Source of the DNA: Methanobacteriota archaeon
GTDB taxonomy: Archaea; Thermoplasmatota; Poseidoniia; Poseidoniales; Poseidoniaceae
Direction: 5' to 3'
Assembly (NCBI GenBank): GCA_002702945.1
Contig: PADF01000071.1
Coordinates: 1 to 9,601 of the forward strand
Length of the DNA stretch: 9,601 nt
The position numbers and the translations under genes were made by a program. The notes under the pieces were generated by a model, which did not search any database, was not told the DNA's origin, and saw only the letters and a list, made by a program, of their open reading frames with translations. Every line of letters starts with the position of its first letter. Position 1 is the stretch's first letter. Below, piece by piece: positions 1 through 5,585 of the stretch.

Positions 1-896
1 AAGATACTGCCGATGACTTTTCCTATGAATCCTATGTAGAATGATTTCGAAATTTGGTTCTTTTCTTTGACATTATTACTTTTCAAATCTTGGACATCAT
101 TACTTTCCAAATTTTTCTTGAGGGATGAGCGAATAAATAGTAAGGCAAGAATAGATACTGGTGTTTGGGCGAATACAATAGCCCATATCCCAAACGGCTC
201 TTCGCCAATTGTGTTATCTAGAGCGGCTGGACATAACCCATTAGGAAATGTTGTATTAATTCCGCTGGTTACAGCAGTTGCAGAAGAAGTACCTAAGAAT
301 TCATGAACTATAGGTTCCGTTCCCGCTGCAGTGCACTCTATCCATGAAAGATTATCAACAGCAAAGGGAGGTAGCCCTTGTATCATCAACCACAAACTAA
401 TGCCGATGACTAAAGGGATGTAGTAGGCATGTTTTTGCAAAGCTGGACGATACATGAAGCCAAGACCTCTTATCTTGTAATAGATAGGGAAGCAAAAGTA
501 GAGGAATATAGCTGCGATTTGCATGGAGAAAAAGAAATCAAATTTGATCTTCCATGCTACAACCCAGAAGGAATTCCATTCAGGGATAAAGGGGAATACA
601 TCTAAGGCAATCCAAATGCACTTGAATCCTTCAACAGCGAGTAGGGTCGCAATAAATCGATTTTGAAGAGATTTGGAATCGGCTCTCCATACAAGATAAG
701 CAAGCGCAAATAACCATAACATAACCAATAGCGAACCGATATTGATAACCATCCTCAATCCGAAGAATAATTCTGGGCTGAATGCCCGTGAATAAAACTC
801 AGCAACAGTTGTCACATCCACTGCGAAACATAACAAGAATATAATCGAAGTGTATAGATATTCAATATCTCTAAGAACATTAGAATCCAATTTCAA
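1..896 (-). CDS. Multi-pass membrane protein of unknown function (partial, C-terminus beyond left edge)
   Basis: Reverse-strand translation is open without a stop from about 965 down to base 1. I place the start at TTG 896-894 (LKLDSNVLRDIEYLYTS...). An in-frame ATG at 965-963 would overlap the divergent cdc6 gene by about 64 bp, and TTG 890 is also possible. The roughly 298 visible residues contain about six or seven hydrophobic spans, for example YTSIIFLLCFAVDV, INIGSLLVMLWLFALAYLVW, FFFSMQIAAIFLYFCF, YIPLVIGISLWLMIQGLP and AIVFAQTPVSILALLFI. Between the last two lies an outside-type loop of about 55 residues with two cysteines. A hydrophilic stretch follows the last of these spans, and another hydrophobic stretch begins at the edge. 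I do not recognise the family. A 7TM-like sensor or receptor, or a transporter, would fit the topology, but no catalytic motif is visible. Confidence 0.7.
   Translation of the reverse strand, partial: MKLDSNVLRDIEYLYTSIIFLLCFAVDVTTVAEFYSRAFSPELFFGLRMVINIGSLLVMLWLFALAYLVWRADSKSLQNRFIATLLAVEGFKCIWIALDVFPFIPEWNSFWVVAWKIKFDFFFSMQIAAIFLYFCFPIYYKIRGLGFMYRPALQKHAYYIPLVIGISLWLMIQGLPPFAVDNLSWIECTAAGTEPIVHEFLGTSSATAVTSGINTTFPNGLCPAALDNTIGEEPFGIWAIVFAQTPVSILALLFIRSSLKKNLESNDVQDLKSNNVKEKNQISKSFYIGFIGKVIGSI
71..118. repeat. Two tandem 24-bp imperfect repeats inside the membrane-protein gene
   Basis: Bases 71-94 and 95-118 are near copies that share the pattern catNattactttNcaaat. On the minus strand they encode two related octapeptides, LESNDVQD and LKSNNVKE, in a hydrophilic segment that follows a transmembrane span. 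The repeat keeps the reading frame. It looks like local duplication within a flexible loop rather than a regulatory element. Confidence 0.6.
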
Positions 897-901
897 TCTG
901 C

Positions 902-2083
902 ATGGCGGGTTACCTAGACCGAATTGGAGCTGGCAAGATCCTAATGGATTCTGAACCTCTGTCATTCGACTGGTTACCTAATGAATTAGTTGGAAGAGAT
1001 GATGCACTAGGAGAAATCGCATCAATGTTTAGGGGTATTGAATCCCCTAACTTCAGTGGAAGAGCGATTGTTATTGGCCCAGTTGGAAGTGGAAAAACCG
1101 CTATAGTTCGTCGATTCTCAGATGATTTGAAAAAACATCTTTCAGATACTCGACGTATACTACCAGTACATATTAACTGCAGAAATCACCCTACAACATC
1201 TCAAGTTCTACAACGCATTGCTCAAAATCTAGATCATCGACATCCTGAAAGAGGTTTTAGCCCTGGAGAAATCATTCAAAGTATTCGTAGAAATCTACAA
1301 AATAGTGGCAAGCACATGCTTCTTGTCTTAGATGAAGTAAGCGTACTACTATTGAGAGAGGGAGATGATCTACTGTATCAACTTCTACGTATCGACGAAG
1401 GGAGAGAAGAAGTGGGTACCCTATCACTAATTCTGGTAAGTCAAGAGCCAATGGTACATTTATTCGAAGCCGCAGTGAAATCAAGGTTCGGGCAAAGTAA
1501 TCGTATCAAACTTAACCCATACAAAGAAAACGAATTGTGGGCAATTGTTGAACAGAGATCCTCTGCAGCATGTAAAAAGGGAAGTGTTCGAGATGATGCA
1601 AAATCAAGAATTGCAGGATTTGCTGCAGAAACAGGAGATGCGAGATTAGCTATTGAACTTCTAGAAAGTGCAATCCGGCGAGCTGAAAAGAAGGGAGAAA
1701 ACGAAGTTGCACCTGAACATGTAGAGCCAAGTAACACACGTGGAGCAGGAATCGAACCAGATATGGTCGATGGATTAAGTGAGCATCAAAAAATGTGTTT
1801 ACTGGCATTATGTCGCCGTCTGCGAAGAGAAGAATCCGTAACAAGTGGAGATGCTGAGCGTCTATATCATGTTGTATGTGAAGAATTTGAAAAAGAATCA
1901 AGAGGACATACCTCATTTTGGGGATACATCAAACGTCTTGAAGAAGTTGGATTTATTCATGCAGAGACTAGCAATACCCCAAAAGGACGTGGAAGAACAA
2001 CTCTAATTCGTGCTGCAAATATACTCCCTGCAACAGTTGAAAAGAGATTGGAAAAAGACCTAAATCGAGCCAGTATTGGTTAA
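902..2083 (+). CDS. cdc6: Orc1/Cdc6-type DNA replication initiator ATPase
   Basis: This is an AAA+ protein of the Orc1/Cdc6 family, which binds origins and helps load MCM helicase. Numbered from ATG 902 (393 aa), the Walker A is GPVGSGKT at 59-66, Walker B is LVLDEV at 141-146, and sensor 1 lies in LILVSQ at 176-181. Sensor 2 is GDARLAIELLESA at 245-257, close to the GDARKALDLLR form typical of archaeal Orc1. Residues from about 290 form the C-terminal winged helix (LSEHQKMCLLALCRRL, then GRGRTTLIRAA). The length is normal for the family. ATG 944 is an alternative start, but residues 11-20 (GKILMDSEPL) resemble the segment that precedes the DYxPxxLPHRE motif in homologues, so I prefer 902. 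The gene starts 5 bp from the divergent membrane gene. A TATA-like tatagat at 853-859 may serve it. Confidence 0.92.
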   Translation: MAGYLDRIGAGKILMDSEPLSFDWLPNELVGRDDALGEIASMFRGIESPNFSGRAIVIGPVGSGKTAIVRRFSDDLKKHLSDTRRILPVHINCRNHPTTSQVLQRIAQNLDHRHPERGFSPGEIIQSIRRNLQNSGKHMLLVLDEVSVLLLREGDDLLYQLLRIDEGREEVGTLSLILVSQEPMVHLFEAAVKSRFGQSNRIKLNPYKENELWAIVEQRSSAACKKGSVRDDAKSRIAGFAAETGDARLAIELLESAIRRAEKKGENEVAPEHVEPSNTRGAGIEPDMVDGLSEHQKMCLLALCRRLRREESVTSGDAERLYHVVCEEFEKESRGHTSFWGYIKRLEEVGFIHAETSNTPKGRGRTTLIRAANILPATVEKRLEKDLNRASIG

Positions 2084-2111
2084 TTTTAGAACTCTTCAGC
2101 AGCGAACCGCT

Positions 2112-2118
2112 CTTATAG
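2112..2118 (+). promoter_or_regulatory. Candidate TATA box for rps6e
   Basis: The sequence cttatag lies in the 67-bp gap between cdc6 and the S6e start codon at 2151. It would place transcription initiation near 2140, just before the start codon. It suggests that rps6e and the downstream translation genes can be transcribed separately from cdc6. The match is short and was judged by eye. Confidence 0.4.
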
Positions 2119-2150
2119 GGGTCAATGGTCGGCGAAACGCAGTGAGTACC

Positions 2151-2645
2151 ATGGCCGACGATCGAGTGTTCAAAGCCGTCGTAAATGATTCCACTACAAA
2201 ATTGGAGAGAAAGAATGCAAAGGACACTGTCCGAACATATTCTCCCTCGTACCAGACAGATGTCGAAGGTAACAATTACAACGCATTACTAGGTAAAAAA
2301 ATCGGAGACGAAATACCTGGTGAAAATGTTCATGAAGATATGACAGGATATACTCTGAAAGTTACTGGTGGAAGTGACAAAACAGGTACTCCAATGCGTA
2401 GCGACCTACATGGTGGCGGAGTAAATGCAGTCCTTGTGGGCCCAGGTGTAGGATACAAAGGAAAACGCTACGTAAGAAAAAATGGAAAGGTGTACCGTTA
2501 CAAATACGGAGGAATCCGACGAAGAAGAAATCTTCGAGGAAATACAATTTCTACAGATACACGACAAATCAATCTCACAGTCGTAAAGAAGGGTTCAAGA
2601 CCTCTTGGCGATATCTTTGGAGCCGGTGATGAAGGCTCTGAGTGA
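2151..2645 (+). CDS. rps6e: Small-subunit ribosomal protein S6e (eS6)
   Basis: This encodes a 164-residue protein of the 30S subunit. The S6e signature is clear: VTGGSDKTGTPMR at 71-83, followed by a glycine-rich LVGPGVGYKGKR stretch, the basic RRRRNLRGNTIS at 123-134 and the ending QINLTVVKKGSRPLGDIF. Archaeal S6e proteins are usually about 125-135 residues. The extra length here comes from an insertion near the N-terminus (about 17-35, TKLERKNAKDTVRTYSPSY), a lysine/tyrosine-rich insertion (about 104-121, GKRYVRKNGKVYRYKYGG) and a short acidic tail. I chose ATG 2151 because the upstream in-frame TTG at 2076 overlaps cdc6 and adds 25 residues unlike S6e. The gene is followed after 18 bp by aIF2-gamma, a common archaeal pairing. 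Confidence 0.93.
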   Translation: MADDRVFKAVVNDSTTKLERKNAKDTVRTYSPSYQTDVEGNNYNALLGKKIGDEIPGENVHEDMTGYTLKVTGGSDKTGTPMRSDLHGGGVNAVLVGPGVGYKGKRYVRKNGKVYRYKYGGIRRRRNLRGNTISTDTRQINLTVVKKGSRPLGDIFGAGDEGSE

Positions 2646-2647
2646 TT

Positions 2648-2653
2648 GAGGAG
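2648..2653 (+). promoter_or_regulatory. Shine-Dalgarno-like site before the aIF2-gamma non-AUG start
   Basis: GAGGAG lies just after the S6e stop codon. It ends 10 nt before CTG 2664 and 7 nt before ATC 2661. It supports initiation at one of these codons, because no ATG, GTG or TTG is available in the aIF2-gamma frame between the stop at 2658-2660 and the GTPase P-loop. Confidence 0.5.
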
Positions 2654-2663
2654 TGGGTAGATC

Positions 2664-3899
2664 CTGGCGATACTTCCTCGTCAACCAGAAGTCAACATTG
2701 GTTTAGTTGGACATGTCGACCATGGTAAAACAACTCTAACAAGAGCTCTATCGGGAACTTGGACAGATACACACTCAGAAGAGAGAAAAAGAGGAATTTC
2801 AATAAAACTAGGATATGCAGACACTGCATTCTATTGTACAAAGGATGGACAGTACTATCCAATGGGCAAACATCCAGATGGAGGAAAAGACAAAGATACA
2901 GAATTACAGAGAACCGTATCTTTCGTTGATGCTCCTGGACACGAGACTCTGATGGCTGTAATGATTTCTGGTGCTTCAATAATGGATGGAGCACTTCTCC
3001 TAATAGCTGCAAACGAACAATGTCCACAACCTCAGACTAGAGAACATTTGGCAGCATTACAAATTGCTGGAATTGAAAATATTGTAATAGTTCAGAATAA
3101 AGTTGATCTAGTCACCAGAGAAAGAGCAATAGAATCACATAATGAAATTTCTGAATTTGTATCAGGCACAATAGCGGAAAATGCGCCAATTATACCAGTA
3201 TCTGCTCATCATGATGTAAATCTAGATATTTTGATTCAAGCAGTTGAAGATCAAATACCAACTCCTGATAGAGGGGATGAAGATGGAATGATGCATATCG
3301 CTCGTTCGTTTGATATCAATCGACCAGGTACTAGACCAGATGGTCTGAAAGGAGGCATCATTGGAGGTTCTATAGTACGTGGAAGATTCTCTAAAGGAGA
3401 CAATGTAGTAATTGCTCCAGGAAGAAGAACTACACAGGGTTCTAAGCAAAAATGGACTCCTATAGAAACTCGAATAATGTCAATGAAAGGAGGCGGACTG
3501 GACCTGGAAGAGATGAATGCGGGTGGATTATGTGGAATTTCTACTCCATTAGATCCAGCCATGACAAAGGCAGACAATCTATCTGGTCAAGTGATGGCAC
3601 GAAAAGGAGAATTACCCCCTATATGGGAAGTAATGTCATTAGATCTAACTTTGCTGGAAAGAATGGTAGCAAGTGAAGAAGGAAAAGCAGACAAAGTAAA
3701 GCCTCTGGCCCTTAATGAAATGTTAATGATTAATGCTGCTACTGCTACTTCGGTAGGAGTTGTGAATAAAGTCTCTAAAGGAGTAACAACGTTAACGTTG
3801 AGACTTCCAATTTGTGCTCCAATAGGAAGTAGAGTCACTCTATCAAGAAGAATTGATTCACGATGGCGCCTTATCGGCCATGGAACAATCTCAGGGTGA
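2664..3899 (+). CDS. eif2g: Translation initiation factor aIF2 subunit gamma (GTPase), apparent non-AUG start
   Basis: This is the GTPase subunit of aIF2, which carries Met-tRNAi to the small ribosomal subunit. Counting from CTG 2664 gives 411 residues, the normal family length. The order is RQPEVNIG, G1 GHVDHGKT (16-23), switch I WTDTHSEERKRGISIKLGYAD (in two parts, WTDTHSEERK and RGISIKLGYAD), G3 DAPGHE (89-94), G4 NKVD (145-148) and a G5-like SAHHD, followed by beta-barrel domains II and III to the end (RWRLIGHGTISG). The frame is closed by TAG at 2658-2660. No ATG, GTG or TTG occurs before the P-loop, and the first in-frame ATG (2862) would remove G1 and switch I. CTG 2664 (giving MAILPRQPEV), ATC 2661 or ATA 2670 are the candidate starts. 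The zinc knuckle keeps only one of its four usual cysteines (C58). Confidence 0.93.
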   Translation: MAILPRQPEVNIGLVGHVDHGKTTLTRALSGTWTDTHSEERKRGISIKLGYADTAFYCTKDGQYYPMGKHPDGGKDKDTELQRTVSFVDAPGHETLMAVMISGASIMDGALLLIAANEQCPQPQTREHLAALQIAGIENIVIVQNKVDLVTRERAIESHNEISEFVSGTIAENAPIIPVSAHHDVNLDILIQAVEDQIPTPDRGDEDGMMHIARSFDINRPGTRPDGLKGGIIGGSIVRGRFSKGDNVVIAPGRRTTQGSKQKWTPIETRIMSMKGGGLDLEEMNAGGLCGISTPLDPAMTKADNLSGQVMARKGELPPIWEVMSLDLTLLERMVASEEGKADKVKPLALNEMLMINAATATSVGVVNKVSKGVTTLTLRLPICAPIGSRVTLSRRIDSRWRLIGHGTISG

Positions 3900-4263
3900 G
3901 ATTTTGCCAAATTTGTTAATTGATGCATGCGGATGGGTCGCAGTAGTCGATTCTGGAATGAATATAGATTTAGAGATCAATAGAACTATTGGACCCAGTG
4001 ATTGGATTTTACCTAATCAAGTTAAGTTAGAATTAGAAAAAATGGGAGAACAACGCACTAATCTATTACTCGATTTATTATTTTCAAGAGCAGAAGTAAT
4101 TGAGTCGAATCATAAACACACTGATGACGCATTGTTGATATTAGCAAAGGAAACAGGCTCGAGGGTTCTTACTGTAGATAAAGAACTCAAAAGAAGATTA
4201 ATTGCAGAAGGATGCGGATATCTCGAGGTTGTGAAAGATTGTTCCCTTCGGTTAATCGAATAA
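3880..4263 (+). CDS. PIN-domain ribonuclease, FCF1/VapC-like, of the aIF2-gamma neighbourhood
   Basis: This is a PIN-fold nuclease of 127 residues from ATG 3880. PIN proteins use clustered acidic residues to bind Mg2+/Mn2+ and cut RNA. The visible acidic positions are D15 in LLIDACGW, E51/E53 in VKLELEK, D82/D83 in HTDDALLILA, and D100 in VLTVDKELKRRL, which matches the T-x-D-x-x-L-(K/R)-R-R ending of archaeal FCF1-like PIN proteins. Archaeal genomes often place such a gene directly after aIF2-gamma, so a role in rRNA processing or ribosome maturation is a reasonable inference. No antitoxin gene is adjacent, which argues against a toxin. The ATG overlaps the aIF2-gamma end by 20 bp. TTG 3904 (MPNLLIDACGW), which follows a GGTGAG ribosome-site-like stretch, is a credible alternative start, giving 119 residues. 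Confidence 0.85.
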   Translation: MEQSQGEILPNLLIDACGWVAVVDSGMNIDLEINRTIGPSDWILPNQVKLELEKMGEQRTNLLLDLLFSRAEVIESNHKHTDDALLILAKETGSRVLTVDKELKRRLIAEGCGYLEVVKDCSLRLIE

Positions 4264-4554
4264 TCATGGTAATGTGAAGAGATGATCATCTCCATGTCCA
4301 TCAAGCCAACCAATTCTAACACCTGCATCTATCCAAGCATGAGCATAATATATTGCTCCAAAGGCTCGTACATGATCTCCAGTATCGAGAAAATGTAGTG
4401 CATCTCTACGATAATCATCACACATCTTCAACATATCTTGTAATCGAAGACCTTCTGAAGAATTAATTTCAACTATTGGTGTTGCTTTTTCTCTGGCAGC
4501 ATTTGTTAGGGCAATCGCCTCTAAGACCTTCTCTCTAGAAACTTCAATATTCAT
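4264..4554 (-). CDS. DUF357 family protein
   Basis: This encodes 96 residues of predicted all-helical protein. The segment DALHFLDTGDHVRAFGAIYYAHAWIDAGVRIGWLDG (in parts: DALHFLDTGDHVRAF, GAIYYAHAWIDAGVRIGWL) matches what I know of archaeal DUF357, where a helix pair carries a (D/E)AxYFLEKGDxxxAFxxxxYAHGxLDAGxRLG-like pattern. The biochemical role of DUF357 is unknown. The gene is last in a three-gene minus-strand operon. Its ATG overlaps the TAA of the upstream propeller gene by 1 bp (TAATG), and GGAGGG at 4564-4569 is a good ribosome binding site. Its stop codon directly abuts the PIN gene's stop with no spacer. Confidence 0.8.
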   Translation of the reverse strand: MNIEVSREKVLEAIALTNAAREKATPIVEINSSEGLRLQDMLKMCDDYRRDALHFLDTGDHVRAFGAIYYAHAWIDAGVRIGWLDGHGDDHLFTLP

Positions 4555-5585
4555 TACTCAGAACCCTCCTGAAGCCCAAGTACTCTTCGTACATCCTCTT
4601 CTCTGCCTAATGCCCGATAAAGTTCCAAAGCTCTTGACCAAAGTCCTTCTTCTTCAGCCTCTTGAGCAGACTCAAACATCGAAGTTCTCTGCATCCAATC
4701 AAGACGTTTACGTTCTTCTGTCTGCATTAATCTAAGATTATCTACCCTCATACCACTAAGTGAAGGAGACTCACTCCAACGAATTAGTCCTTCACGTGTT
4801 GCTGAAACGATTACCCCGGAACCATCTGAATGGATTAAATCTACAGAATCTTCTCCAAATCCTGCATCTGAATCTTCAATAGAGTGGCGTATTCTTCCTT
4901 CAAGATCCATAATCCACCATCCATCTCCTGCTCTAATAGCACGATGAGGATCGATTCCCCCGTCAGAAATGCGTGAAATTTCATCCCATCCAAATGGATT
5001 CGGAACTCCTTCAAACAAAGCACCTGATGAGTCCAACAATAACATCCTTCCACCAGATAACCTACTACACCATGTCCAACGGCGATTTTCTATTATTCTT
5101 TGAGCATGTTCCCCATGTAATCGAATGCATCTAAGAAGGCCATCATTATCTAAACAAAGAAGATGTTCCCTATCCATCCATCCAACTAACATTCGAGTAG
5201 GTCCAATTCTTAGACGACGGACTCCCCTGCCATTTTCTCTAAAAAGATGTAAATGATCACCTCTATCAGGGGCAATCCATCCACCTCCTGTACGATAGAG
5301 AACTTCTCGATAGCCTCCCGGAATGGAACGCCCGTCGCTAAGAGGAGAACCAGTACTACGGTTGAAAACATGAATCGAAGTTCCACTTAAGAGTGCAACA
5401 ATTGAATCTGAAGATTCTGCTGAATATGTATCAAAAATATGATCGCTACGCCAAGCAGTTGTTCCATCAGGACGTAAAGCGATTAATGATTGACCTGTAC
5501 AAATCAACATACCATTCGAATCAACCTTCACATCATTCACTGGTCCATCTATCTGATGACTCCATGCCACTCGCCATTCACTCAT
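4554..5585 (-). CDS. PQQ/WD-like beta-propeller protein with helical C-terminal tail
   Basis: This encodes 343 residues without a signal peptide, so it is probably cytoplasmic. Residues 1 to about 280 are made of repeating beta-strand units of the type found in PQQ- or WD-like propellers, for example NGMLICTGQSLIALRPDGTTAW, HLLCLDNDGLLRCIRL, GRMLLLDSSGALFEGV, GWWIMDLEGRIRHS and GVIVSATREGLIRWS. I count about six to seven units, too diverged to assign firmly. Residues 288-340 form charged helices (AQEAEEEGLWSRALELYRAL, then GREEDVRRVLG) that look TPR-like and may bind a partner. The start is set by an ATGA overlap with the upstream ATPase/winged-helix gene and by a strong ribosome binding site. 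Co-translation suggests that it is a scaffold or partner of that protein. I do not recognise a named family. Confidence 0.75.
   Translation of the reverse strand: MSEWRVAWSHQIDGPVNDVKVDSNGMLICTGQSLIALRPDGTTAWRSDHIFDTYSAESSDSIVALLSGTSIHVFNRSTGSPLSDGRSIPGGYREVLYRTGGGWIAPDRGDHLHLFRENGRGVRRLRIGPTRMLVGWMDREHLLCLDNDGLLRCIRLHGEHAQRIIENRRWTWCSRLSGGRMLLLDSSGALFEGVPNPFGWDEISRISDGGIDPHRAIRAGDGWWIMDLEGRIRHSIEDSDAGFGEDSVDLIHSDGSGVIVSATREGLIRWSESPSLSGMRVDNLRLMQTEERKRLDWMQRTSMFESAQEAEEEGLWSRALELYRALGREEDVRRVLGLQEGSE

Noticed and set aside
67..306. Plus-strand 79-codon open frame at the left end
   Set aside because: It lies opposite a much longer minus-strand frame that encodes a coherent multi-span membrane protein. 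It has no recognisable domain and looks like a shadow frame.
2076..2150. S6e starting at TTG 2076
   Set aside because: The added 25 residues do not resemble S6e, the start overlaps cdc6, and ATG 2151 gives a normal N-terminus with a TATA-like element upstream.
2862..3899. aIF2-gamma beginning at ATG 2862
   Set aside because: This start would remove the P-loop and switch I, which are clearly encoded in frame upstream. The gene must start near 2661-2670.
3880..4263. VapC toxin of a toxin-antitoxin pair
   Set aside because: The PIN fold fits, but no small antitoxin gene is adjacent, and the position after aIF2-gamma matches a conserved housekeeping PIN protein.
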